Shown here piece by piece: positions 56,919-64,000 of a DNA stretch of 64,000 bases (positions are counted from its first letter, which is position 1; each line of letters starts with the position of its first letter). Under the pieces are notes generated by a model. The model did no database searches. It saw only the letters and a list, made by a program, of their open reading frames with translations, and was not told the origin of the DNA. The position numbers and the translations under genes are program-made. This DNA comes from JABFRJ01 sp963847145 (GTDB lineage: Bacteria; Pseudomonadota; Alphaproteobacteria; Rhizobiales; Hyphomicrobiaceae), in contig CAWJYN010000007.1 of assembly GCA_963847145.1 (NCBI GenBank), positions 744,001 to 808,000 of the forward strand. Reading direction: 5' to 3'.

Positions 56919-58253
56919 TCAACGATCGCCGTAAATGGCAGCGGTGTCGTTGCCCGTTGCGCCACCAGCGGGGCCGCCCTCGCGGGGTGCCCGCGCATGT
57001 GGCCGCGGCGGCAGGCCAGCGGCGACTTCATCAAATGCCAGGGCGAAGTCGATAGAGCCTGGCTTTTTCATGCCTGCTACCATGCGCTCATCGAGGGCTG
57101 CGAGCAGTTCGGCGCCGGTCTTCTCGCGCACGACGCCGTTACGGTAGTAGGCGGCTTCGGCGAAGAAGTTCGCCGTCGGCATCTGCCGTCCAATGGGCTG
57201 CAGCATCTCAAGGCCGGTGCGGGGGCCAGCGAGGTTCATCAGTTCGAGTTCGGCGCCGCTCAGCGACGTGCGGCCGGCTTCTTTGGCGGCGGTCTCGAGC
57301 AGCCCTTTGAGTTTCAGCACCTGCAGCCACGGCCCGATATCGGCGTCAATGTTGATGGCGTGGATGCCTTGGCCCTGCGGCGTCAGCGCCAACCTCTGAT
57401 GCTCGCGCCATTCATTGGGGACCGACTTTGCCTCACGGATCATGGTGCGAAGGACGCCAATTTTCGCGCGCCCTTGTGGCGTGCCCATCGCTTCGAGGCG
57501 GGCGATGAAGTGCTCGCCGTGGCGCACCAGTTCGTTGATCGAGTTGGCGCTGAGTAACTGCGCGTACCCCATAGCCGACGAAATCGGCCGCCCGGCGCGG
57601 GTATCAGGATCGATGCCGGCCTGCATGTCGTAGGTGCCGCGGCCGCCGGTCTCCAGCGCATAGACGCGGACGACCTGATCTTTGCTGAGGCCAGCAGCCA
57701 GCGCATCCGCTGCGTAGCGCCGTTTGAATTCATGCTCTGTCGTGCGCTCGGGCACGAACCCGTAGCGGTCCTTGGCATTGTTGAGGAAGTCGGCAAGAGC
57801 GGCCATCGGTTTGTCGGGCTCGACCGGTCTGGCTGCAGACACCAGCGCTGCGATGTCGGGTGCCAGCAGCGGGCCGGCGTATTTCGGTGGTTGCTCGAGG
57901 ACGTAGTCGTCGGCGGTGTAGGCGCGTTGCTGGGCGTGCTTTTTGCGCCGGTTGTCGCGGCGTTCGTCGACGAGGGTCCAATAGACTTGTGATTGGCGCT
58001 CAAAGTCGGCGCGTGCGGTCAGGTAGCTGCGATAGGCAGCAAGTTGCGGTGGTGTCAGCCGTTGCGCGATCTCTGGCGCAATCACGACACCGCTGGCCGC
58101 ATGCGCCGGTGCCAGGGACACAGTGGTGAGCCCAACAGCTATCAACAGAGCGAGCGCCAGCGCGGGTGCGCAACGTGCACGCACTGATCCTGTCCGCTCT
58201 TGTGATTGCCCTCGCGCCACGTGACCCTCGATCCACCCGGTATCGCCGCGCAT
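56919..58253 (-). CDS. Secreted transglycosylase-like protein
   Basis: This 444-residue protein has a signal sequence (ALALALLIAVGLTTVSLAPAHA near residues 31-52) and a central segment resembling lysozyme-fold transglycosylases: VYALETGGRGTYDMQAG carries a possible catalytic Glu, followed by SSAMGYAQLL. The rest, including an NxN-rich C-terminal half, is not recognised. Similar proteins are remembered from Bradyrhizobium-like genomes. A role in peptidoglycan cleavage is an inference from the short Glu/Gln motif only. Confidence 0.6.
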   Translation of the reverse strand: MRGDTGWIEGHVARGQSQERTGSVRARCAPALALALLIAVGLTTVSLAPAHAASGVVIAPEIAQRLTPPQLAAYRSYLTARADFERQSQVYWTLVDERRDNRRKKHAQQRAYTADDYVLEQPPKYAGPLLAPDIAALVSAARPVEPDKPMAALADFLNNAKDRYGFVPERTTEHEFKRRYAADALAAGLSKDQVVRVYALETGGRGTYDMQAGIDPDTRAGRPISSAMGYAQLLSANSINELVRHGEHFIARLEAMGTPQGRAKIGVLRTMIREAKSVPNEWREHQRLALTPQGQGIHAINIDADIGPWLQVLKLKGLLETAAKEAGRTSLSGAELELMNLAGPRTGLEMLQPIGRQMPTANFFAEAAYYRNGVVREKTGAELLAALDERMVAGMKKPGSIDFALAFDEVAAGLPPRPHARAPREGGPAGGATGNDTAAIYGDR

Positions 58254-58333
58254 AAGTCTAGCGCGGCTGCTAGCACCTCCGCCACCAGATCATGGAAATC
58301 GTAAGGCGACCGTTAACCAGGGCAAATGTGGGG

Positions 58334-58429
58334 GCGAAACTGGGGAGAGCCGCTATGGCGGTTTCGACTAGCTTTGCTGACTGTCTGGTCTCTCTAAAAT
58401 CGTGATGGTGGCTGTCCCCAATTTGGCGC
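58334..58429. repeat. Imperfect inverted repeat
   Basis: GCGAAACTGGGGAGAGCC (58334-58351) faces GGCTGTCCCCAATTTGGCGC (58410-58429), which pair at about 13 of 15 core positions. It lies in the divergent gap before the SDR gene and shares CTGTCCC with the palindromes at 30425-30503 and 61129-61200. Confidence 0.5.
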
Positions 58430-58471
58430 GCTACAAGAGCTGAAATCAGCAACGCCACCCCGGAGCGCACC

Positions 58472-59248
58472 ATGGACCTTGGCCTTACCAACAAACGTGC
58501 CGTTGTGCTTGGCGGTAGCAGCGGGCTGGGGCTGGGGATTGCCACGGCGCTGGCGCAGGAAAAGGCGGATGTGCTGATCTCGTCGAGTACGGCGGCGAAG
58601 CTTGAAGCCGGCGTCGCCCACATCAAGGCGGCCTCTGGTGCAACGGCCAAGACGCAGCTGTGCAACCTCGGCGACCCGGCATCGGTCGCGGCGTTTCTGG
58701 CGGCGGTGCCGGCGTCTGATGTGCTGGTGCTGAATGGCGGCGGGCCGCCGCCAGGGTCCGTGCAAAAAGTGGGCGAAGACGTGTGGCTGGCGCAGTTCCG
58801 GTCGATGTTTCTGTCACTGACGGGGATCGCGGGGGCTCACTTACCCGCCATGCGGGCGCAGAAATTCGGGCGTATTTTGATTGTGATTTCGTCGGGCGTG
58901 GTCGAGCCGCTGCCCAATCTGGGTATTTCAAACAGCCTGCGGGCGGCGCTGGTGGGCTGGGCGAAAACACTGGCCGCTGAAGTGGCTGCTGATGGCGTGA
59001 CGGTTAACTGCATTGCGCCAGGCCGGGTGCGGACGCCGCGGCTGACCACTGTCGATGCGGCGCGGGCGAAGGCGATGGGCGTGGAGGTGGCGGCGGTTGA
59101 GAAAGCATCGCTGGCGCTGATCCCCGCGGGACGTTTCGGCACCATTGAGGAATTCGGCGCGGCGGGGGCGTTTCTTGCCAGCCGGCAGGCCAGCTACACG
59201 ACGGGCTCGATCTTCCGGGTCGATGGCGGGTTGATCTCGTCGCATTGA
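58472..59248 (+). CDS. SDR-family protein with altered active site
   Basis: This 258-residue protein has the classical SDR Rossmann motif LGGSSGLGLGIATAL near residues 12-26 and the NGGGPPPGS block. At the place where YxxxK should be, the sequence reads ISNSLRAALVGWAKT: Tyr becomes Ser and Lys becomes Arg, and the catalytic Ser region (VISSGVVEPLPN) is kept. Related proteins with this SNSLRA segment form a known SDR subgroup of uncertain activity. GGAG precedes the ATG. It stands alone between two long gaps. Confidence 0.88.
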   Translation: MDLGLTNKRAVVLGGSSGLGLGIATALAQEKADVLISSSTAAKLEAGVAHIKAASGATAKTQLCNLGDPASVAAFLAAVPASDVLVLNGGGPPPGSVQKVGEDVWLAQFRSMFLSLTGIAGAHLPAMRAQKFGRILIVISSGVVEPLPNLGISNSLRAALVGWAKTLAAEVAADGVTVNCIAPGRVRTPRLTTVDAARAKAMGVEVAAVEKASLALIPAGRFGTIEEFGAAGAFLASRQASYTTGSIFRVDGGLISSH

Positions 59249-59530
59249 CCGTGGAGCGGGGTCCCTTGGTGGCAGACCGCTGGGTCTGGCTCCGAGGCTA
59301 TGGCTCGGCCGCGATGGAGATGCCGACCACTTAACCTTGTCGCGTGAGCCACTTACGATAATTGCAGGTATCGACGCCGCAATATCGTCGGATCGCGATA
59401 GCTCTTGCGCCGGGGCCGGACTGAACGCTAAATTGAAGGTGTACAGCGCGTTATTGCTGCGGTGCACACCTGCTGCTGGGCCGGGGCTGCTTGTCAGAGG
59501 TCGATGTGTCCTAAGAGGGGTTAATCGGTT

Positions 59531-61120
59531 ATGCGTTTGCAACAGATGACCGGCCTGAGCGCCGCCCAGGCTTGTGCCGTGACCGCTACCATACTCGCAC
59601 TGGTGGGCTTTGTGGTGTCAGCTGACGCTGCGCCCGGTGACAAGTCCGGCGCCCGTAAAGCATCTGCCGTCAAGCTGGCGGCAAGTCTACCGGCGGCCAC
59701 CGTCCGACCGGCAGCCCCAATCCAGTCCACGCCGCTGATCACCGTCGTCTCGATCGGCGATCAACGCGTGTCGGTGTTCGCAGGCGATACCCAGGTTGCC
59801 CGCGCCGGTGTCTCGACGGGAATGTCCGGCCATCGCACGCCGACCGGCATCTTCAGCGTCATCGGCAAGGAACGTTATCACGAGAGCAATCTCTACTCGA
59901 ATGCGCCAATGCCGTTCATGCAGCGCATCACGTGGTCTGGCGTGGCCATGCATGAGGGCAACCTGCCCGGCTATCCAGCCTCGCATGGCTGCATCCGGTT
60001 GTCGGGTGATTTTGCGCAGCGGCTGTTCGGCATGAGCCGCATGGGCATGCGGGTGATTGTGGCAGATCGCGATCTGGCGCCGGTTAGCTTCGCACATGCC
60101 ACACTGCCGTCGCCGACGTTCACGCGCGCCAGCCAGGTTGCGGCGCTTGGTGCCGGTGTGCTGCCTGGCGCTATAGTGCCGGCAGGACGCATGCTACTTG
60201 GCGCGCTGCCGGCCGATGCCAGCAACGCGGGCCGGCTGCTCAATCCAATTGAGCGCGGCCGGCTTGAGCAGGGCCGCGCCAAGATGCATGCGCTGGAAGC
60301 CCAGGCTGACGCGCAGGTCCTCATTGAAATCGCCAGCCAGCGCGGTCAAGAGGCACGCACCGCGGCCGACGCCGCCCGTGTGGCTGAAAGCAATTTGCGC
60401 TCGATCACTGCTGGCCGTGACGCCGCGGTGTCGATGATCCGCGTTTCAGCGCTTGGCGCAGCGCCGGGCGAGATCGAGCGGACGCGCCTGGACGGTCAGC
60501 GTGCAGCGCTCGATGCCGCGCACAGTGACGCGCTGCGCGCCTACGGTCACGCGCGCGGTGAAGCTCAGGCAGCCGATGCCGCTGCCTTCCACGCCGCCGC
60601 TGAAGCGAAAGCTGCCGTGGCTGAGCGCGACGCCGCCGACCAGACCGCCCGGATCGCCGCACGCGCCACAGAACCGGTGTCGATCTTTATCAGCCGCAAA
60701 GAGCGGCGCGTGTTCGTGAGGCAAGGCTTCGAGCCGGTGTTCGAAGCCGATATCGACATCGCTGATCCGCAAACTCCGCTTGGCACGCATGTCTTTACGG
60801 CTGTCGCGGCGCCCGATGCGACGGCCGCAGAAGGCGGCGCGTCGAGTGGCGCGATGAAGTGGGTCGCGCTGACCATTCCCGGTCAGGCCCGCGTCGATGC
60901 GCCACCGGTGCCACGGGGCGCGAAACCCGCGGCAAGCGAGGTCCGCGGTCAAGTGGTGCCGGCACCGGCGTCGGCGGCCCTCGATCGCATCAAGTTTTCC
61001 GATGACGTGCTGGAAGCCATTTCCGGCAAGCTCTGGACCGGCGCTTCGCTGATCATCTCCGACCACGGCATCAGCACCGAGACCGGTAAAGGGACGGACT
61101 TCGTCGTGCTGACGAAGTAG
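59531..61120 (+). CDS. L,D-transpeptidase with second degenerate domain
   Basis: This 529-residue secreted protein has a signal sequence, a YkuD L,D-transpeptidase domain (about residues 70-180) with the catalytic SHGCIRLSG motif near 151-159 and the preceding VAMHEGN His. A long Ala-rich predicted coiled coil (about 250-375) follows, and a second YkuD-like region (FISRKERRVFVRQG to SDHGISTETGKG) that lacks the Cys. It should form 3-3 peptidoglycan crosslinks or attach proteins. The second domain is probably structural. Confidence 0.9.
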   Translation: MRLQQMTGLSAAQACAVTATILALVGFVVSADAAPGDKSGARKASAVKLAASLPAATVRPAAPIQSTPLITVVSIGDQRVSVFAGDTQVARAGVSTGMSGHRTPTGIFSVIGKERYHESNLYSNAPMPFMQRITWSGVAMHEGNLPGYPASHGCIRLSGDFAQRLFGMSRMGMRVIVADRDLAPVSFAHATLPSPTFTRASQVAALGAGVLPGAIVPAGRMLLGALPADASNAGRLLNPIERGRLEQGRAKMHALEAQADAQVLIEIASQRGQEARTAADAARVAESNLRSITAGRDAAVSMIRVSALGAAPGEIERTRLDGQRAALDAAHSDALRAYGHARGEAQAADAAAFHAAAEAKAAVAERDAADQTARIAARATEPVSIFISRKERRVFVRQGFEPVFEADIDIADPQTPLGTHVFTAVAAPDATAAEGGASSGAMKWVALTIPGQARVDAPPVPRGAKPAASEVRGQVVPAPASAALDRIKFSDDVLEAISGKLWTGASLIISDHGISTETGKGTDFVVLTK

Positions 61121-61128
61121 CAAAAGCC

Positions 61129-61200
61129 GGGGCAGTCACGCTTTTCGATTTGTCTTATGCGACGACGGCGTTCGCCTTCAGCGGAAAGGGTGACTGTCCC
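61129..61200. repeat. Imperfect inverted repeat
   Basis: GGGGCAGTCACGCTTTT (61129-61145) pairs with GAAAGGGTGACTGTCCC (61184-61200) at 14 of 17 positions. It follows the L,D-transpeptidase stop by 8 bases and precedes the reductase start, so it may terminate one and lie in the leader of the other. It resembles the palindromes at 30425 and 58334. Confidence 0.6.
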
Positions 61201-61228
61201 GAATTTTGCCGCCCCCTCGGAGCTCTTC

Positions 61229-62143
61229 ATGACCACGCGCGACACCACCATTGGCTTTATCGGTCTCGGCGCGATGGGGCGCGGCATGGCGGCCAACTGC
61301 TTGAAGAAGGGCTTTGCGCTGTTTGTGCACGACATCGCGCCGGCGCCGGTCAAAGCGCTCGTCACGCTGGGCGCCAAAGCTGCACCGACGGTTGCAGACG
61401 TGGCGCGCCAATGCAGCATCATCGTTACCGTATTGCCAACAGGCCGCGAAGTGGATCAGGTGATCCTCGGTGCCGATGGCGTGTTCGCGCACGCCAAGCC
61501 TGGAACGCTGGTGATGGATCTGTCCACCATTGAACCAGAGATGACAGACAAGCTCCACGCCGAAGCAAAGCGGCTCGGTATGCGCGCCGTCGACGCGCCG
61601 ATCGGCCGTCTGGCCTGGCACGCCGACCGTGGCGAAAGCCTGTTCATGGTTGGCGCTGAGGCAGACGATTTCAAAGCCGTGCTGCCGTTGCTGGAAGCCA
61701 TGGGCACCACCATCCATCACTGCGGTCCTGGCGGTGCCGGCACACGCACCAAGCTGGTCAACAATTACTTGGCCATCGTCTCCTGCCAGCTCAATGCCGA
61801 GGCTCTGGCGCTGTCACAGCGGTTCGGGCTCGATCTGACGAAGACGCTCGACGTCATTCACGGCACCACCGCCACCAACGGTCAGCTGAAGATCAACTGG
61901 CCCAACAAGGTGCTCGCGGGAGATACCACGCCCGGCTTCACCATTGATCTCGCCCACAAAGATCTGTCGCTGATTGTCGCTGCTGCCAATGCCGCGCGGG
62001 TGCCTGTGCCAGTCGCCGCTGCGGCGCGCGAAGCGTTCTCCGCAGCACGCGCGCGCGGCCAAGGCGGGCAGGATTTCTCCGCCATGGTCGATGTGCTGTG
62101 TGATGCCGCGCAGATCGAACGCGCGCGGGTGGCGCAGCGGTGA
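61229..62143 (+). CDS. Beta-hydroxyacid dehydrogenase, YihU-like
   Basis: This 304-residue NAD(P)-dependent reductase of the 6-phosphogluconate dehydrogenase superfamily has IGFIGLGAMGRGMA at the N-terminus, the catalytic-Lys region KLVNNYLAI and the C-terminal IDLAHKDLSLI. The DAPIGR...WHA segment differs from 3-hydroxyisobutyrate dehydrogenases and resembles YihU, the 3-sulfolactaldehyde reductase of sulfoquinovose breakdown. No other sulfoquinovose gene is in the window, so the substrate is open. It precedes a REP-like repeat. Confidence 0.85.
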   Translation: MTTRDTTIGFIGLGAMGRGMAANCLKKGFALFVHDIAPAPVKALVTLGAKAAPTVADVARQCSIIVTVLPTGREVDQVILGADGVFAHAKPGTLVMDLSTIEPEMTDKLHAEAKRLGMRAVDAPIGRLAWHADRGESLFMVGAEADDFKAVLPLLEAMGTTIHHCGPGGAGTRTKLVNNYLAIVSCQLNAEALALSQRFGLDLTKTLDVIHGTTATNGQLKINWPNKVLAGDTTPGFTIDLAHKDLSLIVAAANAARVPVPVAAAAREAFSAARARGQGGQDFSAMVDVLCDAAQIERARVAQR

Positions 62144-62157
62144 GGTGGCGCGCGCGT

Positions 62158-62188
62158 CGGGTCTCGCTGAAACGCCCTACCCAACCTG
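62158..62188. repeat. REP-like fragment
   Basis: GGGTCTCGCTGAAACGC followed by CCTACCCAACCT matches the core of the palindromes at 37643-37680 and 30615-30649. It lies between two convergent genes, the position also seen for the other copies. Confidence 0.55.
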
Positions 62189-62203
62189 TGCGTTTCATTG
62201 ACC

Positions 62204-63337
62204 CTACCCCATCACTTCCCGAGCAAACTCCAGCAACTCACCCCCATTCAACCCGTCCAGCAAATCGAAGTGATGTTTGCCGGGGATGGCGAGTGACGGG
62301 ATGTTGAGCGCTTTGGCGTAGTCTGCTGTCTGGCGTTGGAACTCGGCGCTTTCGCCGCCGCCGACGGCTGCGCCGATGCGGATGTGCGGCAGAGGCCTGA
62401 GGCCTTGCGGGCTGAGCAGCGCGATATCGGTGGCGCCGTTGAGACCAAGGAAGCTGCCCATGGGAAGGTGGGACAGTGGTACGAGGTCGAACACGCCCGA
62501 CAACGGCAGCGCGGACCTGATCAACTGTCCCTCCGGCAGGCACGCCAGCAGCGCCGTCAATTGCCCGCCTGCCGAATGGCCGGAGAGATGGATCTGGCCC
62601 GGATCGCAGCCGAGCGCTGGTGCCTCGCGCGCCAGAAACACAAGCATCCGCTGCATCTGCTGCACGATCGTGTGGATCGTGACCGCCGGCGCCAAGGTGT
62701 AGTTTGGCATCGCCACGGCAAAGCCCGCAGCCAGCATCCCCGCTGCGAATTGCGCGTGTTGCACCTTGTCGGCTGCCTGCCAGTAGCCGCCATGGATGAA
62801 GATCCACAACGGCCGTGCGCCGCTCGACCCATCGGGCAGATAGAGATCGACTGTCTCGTTTGCTGTCGGCCCGAACGGCAGCTCGGTAGTCAAGTGCTTG
62901 GCGCGGAATGCTGCGCCGTCGAGCCGCCACGCATCGAAGATCGCGGCCATGTCTGGCACCAGGGTGCGCGGGCTGTATTGGCGCGCCAGCTCCGGCAGCG
63001 TGAAGCCGCCCCAGACCTGTCCAGCGCTGGCCGGCGCAGCTGGTTTTCGTCCCCGGATCAGAACGCGTACCCCGTCATGATCCGCCCATCGCACTTCCAT
63101 AGGTGGCCGGAACCCGCCGAAGCTCTCGCGATAGGACAGATCGGCATCATGGGATAACGGATGGATCGCCGCAGGCTGGCGCGATGACCAACGCATGTTG
63201 ATCAGCAGCGCCGGTGGCACGCCCGCCGCCGCCATGGCCTTGGCGGCTTCGATCAAAGCCAAGCGCAGTGCCACCAGCGGCGCGGCAGCGGTTGAGGCGC
63301 CTTGGAATTCGAGTTCGTCTGGTGCAGAGTTTGACAT
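62204..63337 (-). CDS. Alpha/beta hydrolase with N-terminal extension
   Basis: This 377-residue protein has a C-terminal kynurenine formamidase-like alpha/beta hydrolase domain: oxyanion motif FIHGGYWQ, nucleophile elbow GHSAGG and the catalytic His in GKHHFDLLDGL. The first about 110 residues form a separate region (ALRLALIEAAKAMAAAGVPP, SMRW-like MRWSSRQ, YRESFGGFRPPMEV) not assigned to a family with confidence. The ATG at 63337 is used. It diverges from the L-idonate dehydrogenase-like gene. Confidence 0.82.
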   Translation of the reverse strand: MSNSAPDELEFQGASTAAAPLVALRLALIEAAKAMAAAGVPPALLINMRWSSRQPAAIHPLSHDADLSYRESFGGFRPPMEVRWADHDGVRVLIRGRKPAAPASAGQVWGGFTLPELARQYSPRTLVPDMAAIFDAWRLDGAAFRAKHLTTELPFGPTANETVDLYLPDGSSGARPLWIFIHGGYWQAADKVQHAQFAAGMLAAGFAVAMPNYTLAPAVTIHTIVQQMQRMLVFLAREAPALGCDPGQIHLSGHSAGGQLTALLACLPEGQLIRSALPLSGVFDLVPLSHLPMGSFLGLNGATDIALLSPQGLRPLPHIRIGAAVGGGESAEFQRQTADYAKALNIPSLAIPGKHHFDLLDGLNGGELLEFAREVMG

Positions 63338-63371
63338 GCGGGGTCCCGGCTGCAAGGTGCGCGTTGTACTG

Positions 63372-63400
63372 TTGTGCAGACGCTATTGTGCAGACGCTAT
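63372..63400. repeat. Tandem 14-base repeat in a divergent promoter
   Basis: Two copies of TGTGCAGACGCTAT lie head to tail with a 14-base period. They sit 36 bases upstream of the dehydrogenase start and 35 bases upstream of the hydrolase start, so they could be a regulator-binding site. They may also be a chance duplication. Confidence 0.45.
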
Positions 63401-63436
63401 CGCCCCGTTCCTCACTCAGCAAGCTTGAGACCCGTC

Positions 63437-64000
63437 ATGTCCACTACCGCCCGTGCCGTTGTTCTCCACAAGGCGCATGATCTGCGCATTGACATTGTGA
63501 CGGTGGCGCAACCGGAAGCGGGCGAAGTGCTGGTGCGCATCGAGCGCGGCGGCATCTGCGGCTCGGATCTGCACTACTACCACGATGGTGGCTTCGGCAC
63601 GATCCGGGTGCGTGAGCCCATCGCGCTTGGCCATGAAGTTGCTGGCGCCGTCGCCGCGCTCGGTGCGGGCGTCACATCGCTGAAGGTCGGCGACCGTGTG
63701 GCCGTCAGCCCGAGCCGCCCCTGCAACGGCTGCCGCTACTGCCTTGAGGGCAAACAGATGCACTGCCTCGATATGCGCTTTTACGGCAGCGCCATGCGCT
63801 TCCCGCACGTGCAAGGCGCGTTCAGGGAGCACCTCGTCACCCATGCCAGCCAGTGCCACCTCGTGCCGCCCACAGTCACTGCGGGCGAAGCGGCCATGTG
63901 TGAACCGATGGCTGTGTGCCTCCATGCCGTCCAGCGCGCTGGACCGATCACCGGCAGCCGCGTGTTGATTACCGGCTGCGGGCCCATCGGCGTGCTATCA
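63437..64000 (+). CDS. Zinc alcohol dehydrogenase, L-idonate 5-dehydrogenase-like (partial)
   Basis: The first 188 codons of a medium-chain dehydrogenase are present and the gene is cut by the window edge. Catalytic zinc ligands lie in GICGSD and LGHEVAG, and four structural-zinc cysteines in CNGCRYCLEGKQMHC. The GICGSDLHYYHDGGFG and LDMRFYGSAMRFPHVQGAF blocks are typical of L-idonate 5-dehydrogenases, which oxidise idonate to 5-ketogluconate. VLITGCGPIG begins the NAD domain. The enzyme may serve sugar-acid catabolism. Confidence 0.88.
   Translation, partial: MSTTARAVVLHKAHDLRIDIVTVAQPEAGEVLVRIERGGICGSDLHYYHDGGFGTIRVREPIALGHEVAGAVAALGAGVTSLKVGDRVAVSPSRPCNGCRYCLEGKQMHCLDMRFYGSAMRFPHVQGAFREHLVTHASQCHLVPPTVTAGEAAMCEPMAVCLHAVQRAGPITGSRVLITGCGPIGVLS

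Overview
The window reads as chromosomal DNA of a high-GC alphaproteobacterium, most likely Hyphomicrobiales (Rhizobiales). This rests on family-level recognition: Bradyrhizobium-like L,D-transpeptidase, CoA-transferase and CAP proteins, TrhO, YgiQ and an L-idonate dehydrogenase-like enzyme. Genus and species cannot be fixed by eye. No rRNA, CRISPR array or intact prophage is visible. One tRNA-like gene is present.

Layout. (1) 1-1978: a mobile-element graveyard with a multiply frameshifted IS5-type transposase, the 3' part of an IS1380-type transposase, and a possible group II intron tail. (2) 1979-12703: a surface-polysaccharide cluster with RmlA and RmlB (dTDP-sugars), Gmd plus a second SDR (GDP-6-deoxysugars), a GT11 fucosyltransferase, a GT4, three GT2 enzymes and a methyltransferase. 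gmd and one GT2 are each broken by a single-base frameshift. (3) 12710-19165: an extradiol dioxygenase abutting an SDR-FolB relic, then an island-like stretch with a nucleotidyltransferase pseudogene (three in-frame stops), a SWIM-SNF2 helicase and an aberrant tRNA-Arg(CCU). (4) 19314-25781: a TRAP-transporter pseudogene, TrhO, a Baeyer-Villiger-type monooxygenase, a toxin-antitoxin pair and a YgiQ radical-SAM protein. (5) 26082-30252: a NarX/NarL-like two-component system divergent from a PepSY protein and a cytochrome b plus di-haem cytochrome c fusion that is frameshifted at the domain joint. (6) 30682-37646: a GH114-like protein, an ATC-hydrolase-like protein and a complete peptide-type ABC importer. 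(7) 37712-44452: a solitary PaaA-like di-iron protein, an HpaB-like enzyme, an AlkX-type glycosylase, a Gfo/Idh/MocA oxidoreductase and an atypical class III CoA-transferase. (8) 44725-61120: envelope genes (CAP lipoprotein, TIR-membrane protein with a secreted partner, flippase, D,D-carboxypeptidase, ClpP-fold protein, transglycosylase-like protein, L,D-transpeptidase) interspersed with GalM, an MFS transporter, a PNPOx-like protein and an SDR. (9) 61229-64000: a YihU-like reductase, an alpha/beta hydrolase and the start of an L-idonate 5-dehydrogenase-like gene.

How it fits together. The first 13 kb builds and assembles deoxysugar-containing glycans. The cluster is incomplete here: RmlC, RmlD and GDP-fucose synthase are not seen, and two genes are broken, so it may be decaying. 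The 26-30 kb block looks like one regulated electron-transfer unit. The 32-38 kb importer is a clean overlapping operon. Short palindromic repeats recur at the 3' flanks of genes throughout the right half. The most interesting uncharacterised units are the TIR-membrane protein with its secreted neighbour (45.6-48.3 kb) and the regulated cytochrome b/c module (26.1-30.3 kb).
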